From: Actomonas aquatica
GTDB taxonomy: Bacteria > Verrucomicrobiota > Verrucomicrobiia > Opitutales > Opitutaceae
Length of the DNA stretch: 64,000 nucleotides
NCBI RefSeq assembly: GCF_019679435.2
Contig: NZ_CP139781.1
Coordinates: 1,178,001-1,242,000, forward strand
Direction of reading: 5' to 3'
Below are positions 46,430-55,909 of this stretch, in pieces. The notes under the pieces were generated by a model. The model ran no database searches. It was not told where the DNA came from and saw nothing but the letters and a program-made list of their open reading frames with translations. Numbering within the stretch: the stretch's first letter is position 1; each line of letters starts with the position of its first letter. Position numbers and translations under genes: made by a program.

Positions 46430-48508
46430 TTGAAGACAGCCTGCAAGTCGCCTTCATCTGCGACCACATTGCGCCGTCTCACAAAACTCTGGAGCCTTTG
46501 CTTAGCCCTTGCGACATCCTCGCTTGGCGCAACCACCGCAGCCACGACAGCAGTCCCTCCAGCGATTGCGGAACACCTCCAGAGCCTCGCGCCGACCGAG
46601 CAATTGCCCTACCTGCTGGAACAATCGTTGGAGGCTCAAGATGAGGACGTCGAGCTGGCGCGTGGTCTGATCGACCTCGCCGCCGAACGCGCGACCACCC
46701 CCACAGAACGTCTCAGCGTGATGCAACGTCAGCAGGCTTTCCTCATGCTGCGCGGCGACTACGAACGTGGTTTGGCGCTGGCCGAAGAAATCCTCTCTCT
46801 CACGCGCGAACTCAACCTCCCGCTCGAGACCTTTCGGACCCACATCGCATTGGGCCGGGCACTGCGTCTGATCGGCGACGCGCCTGCCGCCCTGCAAGCC
46901 CTGCACCGCGCGCTCGAGTTGGGCGAGGGTCTCTCGGAGGTGCAACGTGACATCGCTCGCACCTATTCATTGATGGCCTCGGTTTACCGCCGCCAATCCG
47001 ACTTCGATGCTGCCGCCACCTGCTATGACAAAGCGCTGGCCATCGCGACCGAACATCACTTCGAGCGTTTCAAGTTCAGCCTCCTCGCCAACCAAAGTCT
47101 TCTGCTGATGGACCTCGGTCGTTTCGCCGAAGCGAAACAGACCCTGGAGGAGGTTTTGGCTTACCATCAGGACGCGGGCAACCGCATGGCCGCGGCGTCG
47201 GCGCGCTTCAACCTCGCTTCCATCGCCCACCACACCGACGACATCGCCTCTGCCGTGGAGGGATTTGAGGCCGTGCTGCAGGATTACCTGGAACTCGAAT
47301 CCAAGGGCCGCGAGGCCAACACTCGGCTCGCCCTCGCCGAGATTCACTTGGAACAGCATAACCTGCCCGCCGCGATCGCCCAACTCGACGCCGCGCAGCC
47401 AGTCGTAGAGGCCAGCGGCGACCTCACCCATCAGGCCAAATATCAACGGCTGCGCGCCATCGCCCAGGCGGCGCAGGGCGACACCGCCGCTGCCATAACC
47501 TCCACCTACCGGTTTATCGAACTCAGTGACGCGCTCGCCGGTGCCGACGTGAAACGGGACATCGAGCGCCTGCGCGCCGAAAACGAAATCGCCCGCAAAG
47601 ACACCGAGCTCGCCCAGGCCGAACGTGACCGCGCCATCGCCGCCTCGGCGCTGGATCACGCCGCCGCCGAACTCACCAAAACGCACACCCGCTACATCAC
47701 GTTTTCGGTCATCATCCTCGCGCTCGGGCTCACCAGTTTGGGGGTTCTGACCACCCGTCGCCGCGCCGACCGCCGTATCCTGGCCGAAACCGAACTCGCC
47801 CGCGCCGCCGCTGAGAAGGCCAACGATCTCAAAACCCGGCTGCTCGCCATCGCTTCGCACGATCTCAAATCGCCGCTCTCCGCCATCACCCTCTGCGCCG
47901 ACCAAGTCGTCAGTTTCCCCGACGACCACACCTACACGCAGGAGAACGTGCGGCGCATTCTGGAGCAAAGTCGGCGGATGTCCGAACTTATCACTGAACT
48001 GCTGGATCTCAGCGCAATCGAATCCGGCCACCTTGATCTCCAACGCCAGCCCTGCCGGCTCTCCATGTTGACGGCGACCACCGTAGCCACCCACCAAACC
48101 CAGGCCGATCAAAAAGGCATTCACCTCGAAAGACCGCGCCCCGCGCCGGAAAACGACCCCACGGTTTCGGTCGATCCAAACCGGATCGAACAGGTGCTGA
48201 ATAACCTCGTGGGCAACGCCCTGAAGTTTTCCCCAGCCGGCGGCACGATCCGCATCGAGCAGTCGAAGAACGACCGATTCGTCAGCCTGTTCATCAAAGA
48301 CAGCGGCCCGGGATTCACCGCCGAGGACCTGCAGCAGGCCTTCGCTCCGTTCTGCCCCCTTTCCGCCCGCGCCACCGGCGGTGAATCCAGCTCCGGTCTC
48401 GGCCTGCACATCGCCCGCGAGATCGCTCATCTCCACGGCGGCACGCTCGATATCGTTTCCGCCCCCGGCGCGAGCGCGATTCTGCGCCTCCAGCTCCCCC
48501 TGGCCTGA
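46430..48508 (+). CDS. TPR-containing sensor histidine kinase
   Basis: A 692-residue membrane kinase. No in-frame ATG lies upstream, so TTG 46430 is used; TTG 46469 would also give a signal peptide. An N-terminal export signal (LWSLCLALATSSLGA) leads into a periplasmic alpha-helical TPR region (about 45-365, e.g. DFDAAATCYDKALAIA), then a coiled coil, one membrane helix (about 422-441) and the kinase: His477 in IASHDLKSPLSAI, Asn595 in NNLVGNALKFS, DSGPGF and SSGLGLHIARE. This is the architecture of TPR-histidine kinases common in Bacteroidota and Verrucomicrobiota. No response regulator is adjacent. It starts about 64 bases after the locus 3 terminator and might sense the state of the surface system, but that is inference from position only. 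Confidence 0.9.
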   Translation: MKTACKSPSSATTLRRLTKLWSLCLALATSSLGATTAATTAVPPAIAEHLQSLAPTEQLPYLLEQSLEAQDEDVELARGLIDLAAERATTPTERLSVMQRQQAFLMLRGDYERGLALAEEILSLTRELNLPLETFRTHIALGRALRLIGDAPAALQALHRALELGEGLSEVQRDIARTYSLMASVYRRQSDFDAAATCYDKALAIATEHHFERFKFSLLANQSLLLMDLGRFAEAKQTLEEVLAYHQDAGNRMAAASARFNLASIAHHTDDIASAVEGFEAVLQDYLELESKGREANTRLALAEIHLEQHNLPAAIAQLDAAQPVVEASGDLTHQAKYQRLRAIAQAAQGDTAAAITSTYRFIELSDALAGADVKRDIERLRAENEIARKDTELAQAERDRAIAASALDHAAAELTKTHTRYITFSVIILALGLTSLGVLTTRRRADRRILAETELARAAAEKANDLKTRLLAIASHDLKSPLSAITLCADQVVSFPDDHTYTQENVRRILEQSRRMSELITELLDLSAIESGHLDLQRQPCRLSMLTATTVATHQTQADQKGIHLERPRPAPENDPTVSVDPNRIEQVLNNLVGNALKFSPAGGTIRIEQSKNDRFVSLFIKDSGPGFTAEDLQQAFAPFCPLSARATGGESSSGLGLHIAREIAHLHGGTLDIVSAPGASAILRLQLPLA

Positions 48509-48617
48509 GTTTCAAAGGCGCTCGGTCTTGGGCAAAACCCGGGCAGACGCGGGGCTTGTTTTTTCGGCCAGCTTTTCCCCATTCTGACGGTTCGTCGAAA
48601 TTTCTTCCTCCAAGCTC

Positions 48618-49661
48618 ATGCCCAAACCCGACATCTACATCGGCACCGATAGCGGTGCGACCACGTCCAAGACCGGCGGTATCTACGCCGACGGCACCCC
48701 GATCTCGCACGAATTGCGCCAGAGTTCGACCAACTCCGTGGGCGGCACCGCTGCCGTCATCGCCGGTTGGGTTGAGGGCGTGAAGGGTTTTATGGCCGAC
48801 AACGAGCTGTCCTGGGATCAGGTCCGCGGCGTCGGCCTCGCGCTCCCCGGCCCCTATCAGGATTACGGCATTCTCGATAAGTCCGCCAATCTCCCCGACA
48901 GCTTCATCGGCTGGAACTTCCTCGCCGAATACAAAGCCGCTCTCTCCGCCGAAGCCGGCCGCCCCATCCATGTCGCCACCGGCAACGACGGTGACCTCGG
49001 TGGTGTCGGCGAAGCTCACGCCGTGCGTGGCGACCGCGCAGTCGGCGTCGTCCTGCTCGCTCCTGGTTCCGGCCTGGGCTGCGCCTACGTTGGCGCCGAC
49101 GGCCTGCACCTCGCCGGTGACAACTTTGCCGGTATGGAAGGCGGTCACATGCCCGCGGCATTGCACCTGCTCGGCAACCCGCCCGTCTACACCTGCGGCT
49201 GCGGCAAGGGCTGGGGCTGCATCGAGGCCTACACCACCATCTCCGGCCTGCCTCAGCTCCTCCGTGACACCCTCAAGCGTTACCCGGATCACGAGCTGGC
49301 CAAGTCCGACGCCCCGGAGAAGGAGAAGGTCCTCTCCCTGCGCACCCGCGCCCAGAAAGGCGACGAACTCGCTCTCGATATTTTCGACTTCCAGGCCAAG
49401 GCCCTTGGTCTGCACGCCGCCAATCTCATCATCGCGCTCGACCCCGCCTACGTGGTGATCGGTGGCGGCCTCATCGACCCCGAGTCGACCACCGCTGAGT
49501 TCCGCCAACGCTACCTCGACGGCATCCGCAACGCCGCCCTGCCTTACCTCTTCCCCCGCCAACGTGAGCACGTGCAGTTCGTCCCGGCGACCCTCGGCGA
49601 ACTCTCGCAATGCATTGGCGCCGCGCTCGTCGCTCGTCAGACGCTGCCGGTCTCGGCTTAA
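48618..49661 (+). CDS. ROK-family sugar kinase
   Basis: A 347-residue cytoplasmic protein. The N-terminal phosphate-binding motif is GTDSGATTSKTG. The catalytic Asp is probably Asp124 in GNDGDLG. The ROK zinc site is present: EGGH at 174-177 and Cys193, Cys195 and Cys201 in TCGCGKGWGC, followed by IEAYTTISGL. The C-terminus has PAYVVIGGGL. These place it in the ROK glucokinase-type group, phosphorylating a hexose with ATP; the specific sugar is not readable. It is followed 68 bases later by a D-Ala-D-Ala carboxypeptidase gene on the same strand and may be cotranscribed. Confidence 0.88.
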   Translation: MPKPDIYIGTDSGATTSKTGGIYADGTPISHELRQSSTNSVGGTAAVIAGWVEGVKGFMADNELSWDQVRGVGLALPGPYQDYGILDKSANLPDSFIGWNFLAEYKAALSAEAGRPIHVATGNDGDLGGVGEAHAVRGDRAVGVVLLAPGSGLGCAYVGADGLHLAGDNFAGMEGGHMPAALHLLGNPPVYTCGCGKGWGCIEAYTTISGLPQLLRDTLKRYPDHELAKSDAPEKEKVLSLRTRAQKGDELALDIFDFQAKALGLHAANLIIALDPAYVVIGGGLIDPESTTAEFRQRYLDGIRNAALPYLFPRQREHVQFVPATLGELSQCIGAALVARQTLPVSA

Positions 49662-49729
49662 CCCGGGCCTTTCCCAAAAGCCCCTTTACAGACGGAAACG
49701 AAGCGCGCGAAGTGGACGCCCGTCACTTC

Positions 49730-50815
49730 ATGCCTTCGTTTCCTCTGTTGCCTGCCGCTAAAACACTCCTGATCAGTCTGCTGCTGACCGTCGTCACGAC
49801 GGTCTCAGCTCAGGTTTACAAGGGCGCGATCCTCTTGGATGCGTCCACCGGCGAGGTCTTGTTCGAGGACCGCTCCGACTACGTCGGTCCCCCCGCCAGT
49901 GTGACCAAACTCATGACCTATCTGGTCGTGCACGACATGCTGCGGGCCGGCGAACTTACGCTGCAAACGCCCGTCGAGGTCACCGCCGAGGACTCTCGCA
50001 TGGGCGGCACGCAAGTTTGGCTCAAACACCGCGAGGTGTTCCCGGTCGACGAGCTGCTCTACGCCCTGCTCATCCAATCGGCCAACGACGCCGCTCACGC
50101 GCTCAGTCACGCGGCCGGAATCTCCCGCGAAGAATTTGTCGCCCGCATGAACGCCCGCGCCCAACAGCTCGGCATGACCGACACCATCTGGCGCTCGCCC
50201 CACGGTCTGCCGCCGAGTTCGCGTCGCCGCGATGAATCGGACCTGACCTCGCCGCGCGATCTCGCCAAACTCTCCCTCGCCCTCCTGCGTGAGACCGAGG
50301 TCCTGCGCTACACCTCCATCGAACGCCGTCCCTTCGGTCAGGGCGTGCGCGCCAAGCCGGTGATGATGGACAACCATAATAACCTCATCGGCAAAGTGCG
50401 TGGCGTGGATGGACTGAAAACGGGCTTCACCCGCGCCGCCGGCTTCTGCCTCGCCGCCACCGCCCAACGCGAAGGTCGCCGCATCATCGCGGTGATCATG
50501 GGCAGCCCCACCTCCAAAGAGCGCGACATCAAGATGGCCGAGCTCATCGAGGAAACCTTTGCCAAGATGCCCGCCGCCACCGGCCCCTTTCAGCCCTTGC
50601 CGCCGGAACCCATGCCGGTGAGTGCAGCCGCCCACCCGATTCAAATCGAAGCTGCACCGGAAGCGGCCGCAACTCCGGCTGCAGCCCCCGAAAAATCGGA
50701 AGAGATCGAGGTGCCGCACATCAGCATCACCCCGCTCGCGCCCGAGGAAGACGCCGCGCCGCCCGCCGAGATCGAGGACGACAAACCCACCGTCGAATTC
50801 CGCATCCCGAACTAG
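49730..50815 (+). CDS. D-alanyl-D-alanine carboxypeptidase (peptidase S11, PBP5/6 type)
   Basis: A 361-residue exported enzyme. ATG 49730 begins the signal peptide (LLPAAKTLLISLLLTVVTTVSA). The three penicillin-binding motifs are present in order: SVTK (Ser57, Lys60), SAN (117-119) and KTG (230-232). It removes the terminal D-Ala from peptidoglycan pentapeptides in the periplasm. Instead of the usual PBP5 C-terminal domain and amphipathic anchor, it ends in a low-complexity Pro/Glu/Ala region (EAAATPAAAPEKSEEIEV) with no evident membrane helix. The REPIN-like element downstream may end its transcript. Confidence 0.92.
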   Translation: MPSFPLLPAAKTLLISLLLTVVTTVSAQVYKGAILLDASTGEVLFEDRSDYVGPPASVTKLMTYLVVHDMLRAGELTLQTPVEVTAEDSRMGGTQVWLKHREVFPVDELLYALLIQSANDAAHALSHAAGISREEFVARMNARAQQLGMTDTIWRSPHGLPPSSRRRDESDLTSPRDLAKLSLALLRETEVLRYTSIERRPFGQGVRAKPVMMDNHNNLIGKVRGVDGLKTGFTRAAGFCLAATAQREGRRIIAVIMGSPTSKERDIKMAELIEETFAKMPAATGPFQPLPPEPMPVSAAAHPIQIEAAPEAAATPAAAPEKSEEIEVPHISITPLAPEEDAAPPAEIEDDKPTVEFRIPN

Positions 50816-50838
50816 GGCCTCGGGACACGCCTAAGACC

Positions 50839-50910
50839 TAGCGCGAGCAAGCTCGCGGCCGACATTGAGTTTTCGTTGCCGCAAGGTAGGCTGCGAGCTT
50901 GCTCGCGCTA
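50839..50910. repeat. REPIN-like pair of inverted REP sequences
   Basis: TAGCGCGAGCAAGCTCGC (50839-50856) has its exact complement at 50893-50910, 36 bases apart. Each 18-mer also contains the smaller hairpin GCGAGC-AA-GCTCGC. Nested hairpins with an inverted second copy is the REPIN form of REP elements, usually mobilised by RAYT transposases. No RAYT gene is in this window. Confidence 0.75.
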
Positions 50911-50956
50911 ACCCTGCCTCTCGGCCGCGGCCGCCCCCCGCCGCCGCTTCGCGCGC

Positions 50957-51352
50957 TCAGCCCTTACGCTTCAAATGCAGGAACAGCTTCCCGTTGGCGT
51001 AATACTCGAGGTAGCTGGCCGACGTCTGAATACGATCGGTCCAGGTGTTGGCCGCACGGCCACTGTTTTCCTGCGCCACCAGCACCTCCTCGCCCGTGAA
51101 CCACTTACGGTAACCGGCCCCCTTCTGCATCGAGATTTTCATCGTGAGCGTGTCGTTCCGATGGTCGGGCTGAAGCTTGATGAAGATATCATCGCCGCTC
51201 ACACGCACGTCTTGCACCACGGCCTCGTCGAAGGCGATCGCCTCCCACGGTCCCCATGAGCGGGCGGTTTTGTGGTCGTCGGCTCGCAGCGCCGCAAAAG
51301 CGCCCAAAATGCAACCGAGGGTGAGGAGCGAGAGAAAGCGGAAGCGGTTCAT
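50957..51352 (-). CDS. Small secreted protein of unknown function
   Basis: A 131-residue protein with a signal peptide (MNRFRFLSLLTLGCILGAFAALRA). The mature part (about 107 residues) has strand-like segments (DIFIKLQPDHRND, TLTMKISMQKG) and a YLEYYANGKLFLHLKRKG tail. A lipobox-like LGCILGA is present but the Cys is inside the hydrophobic core, so I do not call it a lipoprotein. I recognise no family. It lies downstream of the beta-helix gene on the same strand, with a gap of about 70 bases. Confidence 0.6.
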   Translation of the reverse strand: MNRFRFLSLLTLGCILGAFAALRADDHKTARSWGPWEAIAFDEAVVQDVRVSGDDIFIKLQPDHRNDTLTMKISMQKGAGYRKWFTGEEVLVAQENSGRAANTWTDRIQTSASYLEYYANGKLFLHLKRKG

Positions 51353-51421
51353 GCCGCCAAACTGGCACGAACCGCCGTCGCGGCAAGCCGCCGCTGCGTC
51401 ACAATTTGTAGCCGGGTCGCC

Positions 51422-53215
51422 TCAGCGCTCGACCGGATACGCCCCGATCTGTCCCTCCTCGGCGCCGATCAACTCCGCGATGCGCGCCGGGATCTCGCCA
51501 CCGGCACCCGCCGCGGGGAAATCAGTCGAGAGCTCAAAACGCTTGAGGTGCAGGCCGTGGAAGAGCGGACCGAAATAGCCGTTCAACTCCTGGCCATGCG
51601 GATCCACCGCCGGCACCACCGCCTGCAGGTCCGCCAACGTGGCAAACTTCGCCTGCGCGTCTTCGTCGTCCGGCACCGGCGCCCACGTGTAGAGCTCGGT
51701 CGGTTCGTCGCCGAGGCGCACGTAAACGTTGTGATCAAAAGTAACCTGCGCGTCGGTCAGTTTACCGGCGAGCTTGGCTTCCTGCTGGACGCGCACCACG
51801 CCGTCTTCGACCGCACCGTCCGTCACGAAGAGGTTGTTGCGCACTTCGTGGTCGACGCGCTCATCGACGTCGGGACCGCTCGCCGGATGCCAGTCGAAGT
51901 GATCGCCGTCGGCGCTGCGGCTCGTGCGGGTGACGCGCATGGAAGAGTTCACGAACGTGTTGTTGAACACCTTGGCGCCGGAACTATTGAGCACCCAGGC
52001 GTCGCTGTTCACGAAGACGTTGCCCGCCACCGTGACGCCCTTGGAGATTTCGAAGAAGAAGCCGTTGTAGCCGTCCTCGATCCAGTTGTTGATGAACACG
52101 CCGTCGACGTTGCCCACGTCATACCAGATGCCGTTGGAGCCGGGGTTTTCGGTGAGCAGGTTGTCCCGCACGACGACGCGGCGCGTCTGGTTGAAAATCT
52201 TCACCGCGGCCGGGAAGTAACCCTGGATGCCCTCGACGTTGTTGCGGCGGAAAATGTTCTTCTCCAGCAGCGCGTCGTCGGAAGCCAGGATGAAGATGCC
52301 TTCGGTGCTGGTGTCGCTGATGAGGTTGTGGCGAAAGACCATGTTATCGCCGCGGAAGTAACCCGCTACGCGCGAGCAGTGCGTGATCGTGCAGTGCTCC
52401 AGCGTCGTGCCGATGACGTCGTTGCCGTGCTTTTCCTCGGGCGAGATCTCCTCGGGATCGTAGCCCTCGATCTCGATCGCACGGTAGGCGTATTGGGTCA
52501 TGGTCAGGCCTCGCAGCACCGGGCCTTTGCCATCGCTCGACTTGCCGTGCACGTCCCCGATGGTGCGGGTGAGCGCGTTGTCGAAGGCGGTGATCTCCAC
52601 GGTGTGCTCCGCCGGATCGACCGCGATGTAGATGTTACCGTTGTCGTAATCGACCGAGAAGGAGCCCTCCTCAACCTCGCCTTCCCAACCGACCGTCTTC
52701 AACGGTTTGCCGTCGACGAAAACCATGTCGTTGTTGAAGAGCCACTGCGGGGTCGTCGCACCGAAAGTCCCGCGCGTCCACCAACCCTGCGGCTTGAGCG
52801 GGAAGAGGTGCTCCCAAGCAATACGGTAGAGTCCGTTCCGCTGTTTCTCGGCCTGCTCGGCGTCGACCACGTAGGTGCCCTTCAAAATCGGTCGCTCGTC
52901 CTCGAACGCCTGCATCGTGATGCCCTGATTGAGCTGCAGGTTGCCCGTGCGATAAATGCCTCCGCGCAGGATGATGGCATCGCCCGTGACCACGCGACTG
53001 ATCGCCGCTTCGATCGTCGTCGGTGCGTCGAGACTGTTGCCGGTCGCGTCGGCGTCGCCGTGCGGCGCCACATAATACACCGTGCCGGCGGTGCTCGGGA
53101 TCGTATAGGTTTGCTGGATCGGGCCGTAGGGACCGCCAGAAGGCGCCGCAAAAACAGCCGTGGCGAGGACGCTCATCAAAGAAAGCGCCGCAGGAAGGAG
53201 TCGGGTCAGGGTCAT
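51422..53215 (-). CDS. Secreted right-handed parallel beta-helix protein
   Basis: A 597-residue protein with a signal peptide (TLTRLLPAALSLMSVLATAVFA). The mature start VYYVAPHGDADATGNSLDAP followed by AIILRGGIYRTGNLQL is the opening of pectate-lyase-like or NosD-like beta-helix proteins. A series of N/V-rich coils follows: GYFRGDNMVFRHNLISDTST, LEKNIFRRNNVEG, VVVRDNLLTENPG and VAGNVFVNSDAW. Such folds are found in polysaccharide lyases (pectate, alginate) and in periplasmic binding proteins. I cannot assign the substrate or confirm catalysis. The sugar-acid dehydratase operon nearby would be consistent with uronate or pentose polymer use, but the link is only proximity. Confidence 0.8.
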   Translation of the reverse strand: MTLTRLLPAALSLMSVLATAVFAAPSGGPYGPIQQTYTIPSTAGTVYYVAPHGDADATGNSLDAPTTIEAAISRVVTGDAIILRGGIYRTGNLQLNQGITMQAFEDERPILKGTYVVDAEQAEKQRNGLYRIAWEHLFPLKPQGWWTRGTFGATTPQWLFNNDMVFVDGKPLKTVGWEGEVEEGSFSVDYDNGNIYIAVDPAEHTVEITAFDNALTRTIGDVHGKSSDGKGPVLRGLTMTQYAYRAIEIEGYDPEEISPEEKHGNDVIGTTLEHCTITHCSRVAGYFRGDNMVFRHNLISDTSTEGIFILASDDALLEKNIFRRNNVEGIQGYFPAAVKIFNQTRRVVVRDNLLTENPGSNGIWYDVGNVDGVFINNWIEDGYNGFFFEISKGVTVAGNVFVNSDAWVLNSSGAKVFNNTFVNSSMRVTRTSRSADGDHFDWHPASGPDVDERVDHEVRNNLFVTDGAVEDGVVRVQQEAKLAGKLTDAQVTFDHNVYVRLGDEPTELYTWAPVPDDEDAQAKFATLADLQAVVPAVDPHGQELNGYFGPLFHGLHLKRFELSTDFPAAGAGGEIPARIAELIGAEEGQIGAYPVER

Positions 53216-53366
53216 GGGAGGAAAACGGGGGACGAGGGGTGGGCCCTAAGCGATGCCCGCTTTCCGCCCGCGCGCAACCGAACCCGCTCCGCAAACTATA
53301 GAACCACGGAGACTTGCCGCAGTCAGCGTTGACCCCGCCCCCTGCCCCGCTTGCGATGCCCCGCGA

Positions 53367-53858
53367 ATGTCCGCCCTCACGCCCGCCAAGCCCACCCAGC
53401 GCGTCGCCGCCACCGCGATCAACGCCGTCATCATCGTCGCCTTCGCCGTCTTCGCGGAGTGGATTGCCGCCACCTCGACGGCGCCGACGGCCACCGCCCG
53501 GGCCTACGTGGCGTCACAGGCCCTCTTCGGGCTCTCGGCCATTTTCTGGCTCATCTGCGGGCAGGCTCGCAGCAGTCCCGGCCTGATGGCCATGAAACTG
53601 AAACTGGTGCAGGCCGAAACCCCCGGCACCCGTCCAACCCTGATCACCTGCCTGCTGCGCCCGCTGCCCTTCTTCATCGTGGTCGCGATCATCGTCGCAC
53701 CAACCTCGCTGATCCCGCGCGCCATCGCCGCCTTTCACTTCATCCTGGTGCTGATCGGCGCCCTTTTCCTGGCGGCAAATTCCACCCCCATCTGGAGCGG
53801 CGACGACCGCCGCAGCCTGCTCGACAAGTGGCTCAAAGTCCGCGTCGTGCAGAAGTGA
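53367..53858 (+). CDS. RDD-like small membrane protein
   Basis: A 163-residue protein; ATG 53367 starts MSALTPAKPTQRVAATAIN, and longer frames upstream look non-coding. There are about four hydrophobic segments. The arrangement (R.AA..IN helix, an INAVIIV...FAEW membrane helix, SPGLMAMKLKLV between helices, a final helix pair) matches the RDD family, in which this connecting segment is conserved. The signature Asp of the first helix appears to be replaced by Asn, so the family call is moderate. RDD proteins are poorly characterised; some are Na+/H+ antiporters. It is convergent with the dehydratase gene. Confidence 0.55.
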   Translation: MSALTPAKPTQRVAATAINAVIIVAFAVFAEWIAATSTAPTATARAYVASQALFGLSAIFWLICGQARSSPGLMAMKLKLVQAETPGTRPTLITCLLRPLPFFIVVAIIVAPTSLIPRAIAAFHFILVLIGALFLAANSTPIWSGDDRRSLLDKWLKVRVVQK

Positions 53859-53867
53859 GGTGGGGTC

Positions 53868-53933
53868 GGACCGCCGGGCCGACCGCGTCGCATCCCCAAC
53901 CGACTCCTCTAAAAACAGCGGGCCCGGCGGTCC
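53868..53933. terminator. Inverted repeat between convergent RDD-like and dehydratase genes
   Basis: GGACCGCCGGGCC (53868-53880) is complementary to GGCCCGGCGGTCC (53921-53933). The long loop and the absence of a U-tract make it as likely a REP-type element as a terminator. Confidence 0.4.
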
Positions 53934-53943
53934 CGCCCTACCG

Positions 53944-55875
53944 TCATTGGCGCCGCTTGCCGCGCTCCATCAGCTCCACGATCGCGTCGACGTCGTAAAC
54001 GCAGCCGCCCCAGCTGCCGCCACTGGCGCTCTGCAGCGCGGCCCACAAACGCGTGTCCGCCGGCACGCGCGGATCAGGCTTCAACGCCGGATTGGTCGGC
54101 CGCGCCGCCAAGTCCTCCGCCGTCACACCGACCACATCGACCGTGCCCTCTAGCGCGCGTGTATCGATGCGAATCCGCAGGCGGTCGCCGTCCCTCACTT
54201 TGCCGATCGGCCCACCGGCCCACGCCTCCGGACTCACATGTCCGATACACGCGCCCGTCGACACGCCTGAAAAACGCCCATCCGTCACCAGCGCGATCTG
54301 GTCGCCGCCCTTCACGTGTTTGAGCGCCGAGGTCACCTGATAGGTTTCCGGCATCCCGGAGCCCGGACCGATGCCAATGAGAACCATGATGTCACCCGGC
54401 TGAACCGCGCCGGTTTTGATCGCTGCAATCGCCGCCGCCTCGCTCGGATACACCCGCGCCGGCCCCTCGTGGTCGTAAACTCCATCGGAATCCAAGCGTG
54501 TCGGTGAAATCGCCGTGCTCTTCACCAGCGCCCCCTCCGGCGCGAGATTGCCCCCCAGGAAGGTCACCGTGCTGGTGAGGCCACGCTGCTGCGCCCGTTC
54601 GGCATTCATGATCACGTGGTCGGGGTCGATCCCGTCAAACTCGGTCAGCTTCGCGCGCAGCCGCTGACGCCGTTCACTGCCTTCCCACCATGCCAAATTC
54701 TCCCCCAGTGTGCGGCCCGTGACCGTCGGCGCGTCGAGTTTGAGCAAACCCAAGTCGCGCAGATGCAGCATCATCTCCGGCACGCCACCGGCGAGGAACA
54801 CTTGCACCGTCGCGTAGTGCTGCGGTCCGTTGGGCAACGCGTCCACCAAGCGCGGCACCTCACGGTTGATGCGGGACCAATCGGCCACGGTCGGGCGCGG
54901 CAACCCGGCCGCGTGCGCGATCGCCGGCACGTGCAGCACCAGGTTGGTCGATCCTCCCACCGCCGCGTGGCAGACCATCGCGTTGTGCAGCGAATCCCTC
55001 GTGAGCAGGTCGCGCGTCGTGGTGCCGGCCTGCTCCAAACCCATCAACGCCAGCGCCGACCGCCGTGCCATGTCGCGCCAGATCGGCGCGCCCGATGGAC
55101 TCAGCGCCGAGTGCGGCAGGGCCAACCCCAGCGCTTCGGCCACGACCTGCGTCGTCGCCGCCGTGCCCATAAACTGACACCCGCCCCCCGGCGAACCACA
55201 GGCGCGACAACCCATCTCGGCCGCATGATCGAGCGTGATCTCGTCCCGCGCAAACCGCGCCGCCAGCGTCTGCACTTTGGCCGTATCTTCCGCTTCCTCC
55301 GCCAGCAGCGTCACACCGCCCGGCACCAGCACCGTCGGCAGATCCGGCGTGCCGGCCAACGCCATCAACATGGCCGGCAGACCTTTGTCGCAGGTCGCCA
55401 CGCCGAGCACGCCGTGCCGCGTAGGCAGCGAACGGATCAGGCGGCGAAACACCACCGCGGCGTCATTGCGATACGGCAGGCTGTCGAGCATGCCGGCGGT
55501 GCCGTTGGTGCGGCCGTCGCACGGGTCACTCACGTAAGCCGCAAACGGAATCGCCCCCTGCGACGCGAAGACCTTGGCCGCCTCCTCCATGAGCAGACCG
55601 ACCTCCCAGTGCCCCGTGTGGTAACCCAGCGCGATCGGCTGACCATCCGGCGCACGCAGCCCCCCCTGGGTGCTCAGCACCAGAAACTGTTTGCCGCGCA
55701 GCTTGGCCGGGTCCCAGCCCATGCCGGCATTCTGCGTCCAACCAAACAACTCGCCACTGGCCATCGCGCGCAATTGCTCGGCGCCGAGCGGCAGGCGTCC
55801 CGTCGGACCGGGCGCGGTGGTGCGCAGTTCGTAGATGGACGGATCGCCCGATTCAAAAACAGGTAGGGTCGCCAT
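53944..55875 (-). CDS. YjhG/YagF-type sugar-acid dehydratase (IlvD/Edd family)
   Basis: A 643-residue cytoplasmic Fe-S enzyme. It follows E. coli YjhG/YagF closely: the opening [63 protein letters not shown] and [12 protein letters not shown]. The cysteines in DPCDGR, ATCDKG and the CRACG..GGGC segment fit the cluster-binding positions. YjhG and YagF dehydrate D-xylonate (and some D-gluconate-type acids) to the 2-keto-3-deoxy acid. Its length and lack of insertions match the YjhG/YagF branch rather than branched-chain amino-acid IlvD. It ends an operon after the FAH-family gene (gap 34 bases). Confidence 0.9.
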   Translation of the reverse strand: MATLPVFESGDPSIYELRTTAPGPTGRLPLGAEQLRAMASGELFGWTQNAGMGWDPAKLRGKQFLVLSTQGGLRAPDGQPIALGYHTGHWEVGLLMEEAAKVFASQGAIPFAAYVSDPCDGRTNGTAGMLDSLPYRNDAAVVFRRLIRSLPTRHGVLGVATCDKGLPAMLMALAGTPDLPTVLVPGGVTLLAEEAEDTAKVQTLAARFARDEITLDHAAEMGCRACGSPGGGCQFMGTAATTQVVAEALGLALPHSALSPSGAPIWRDMARRSALALMGLEQAGTTTRDLLTRDSLHNAMVCHAAVGGSTNLVLHVPAIAHAAGLPRPTVADWSRINREVPRLVDALPNGPQHYATVQVFLAGGVPEMMLHLRDLGLLKLDAPTVTGRTLGENLAWWEGSERRQRLRAKLTEFDGIDPDHVIMNAERAQQRGLTSTVTFLGGNLAPEGALVKSTAISPTRLDSDGVYDHEGPARVYPSEAAAIAAIKTGAVQPGDIMVLIGIGPGSGMPETYQVTSALKHVKGGDQIALVTDGRFSGVSTGACIGHVSPEAWAGGPIGKVRDGDRLRIRIDTRALEGTVDVVGVTAEDLAARPTNPALKPDPRVPADTRLWAALQSASGGSWGGCVYDVDAIVELMERGKRRQ

Positions 55876-55909
55876 GGGGTATGGGGCGCGCCGGGTTGAA
55901 CCGGCTGGT

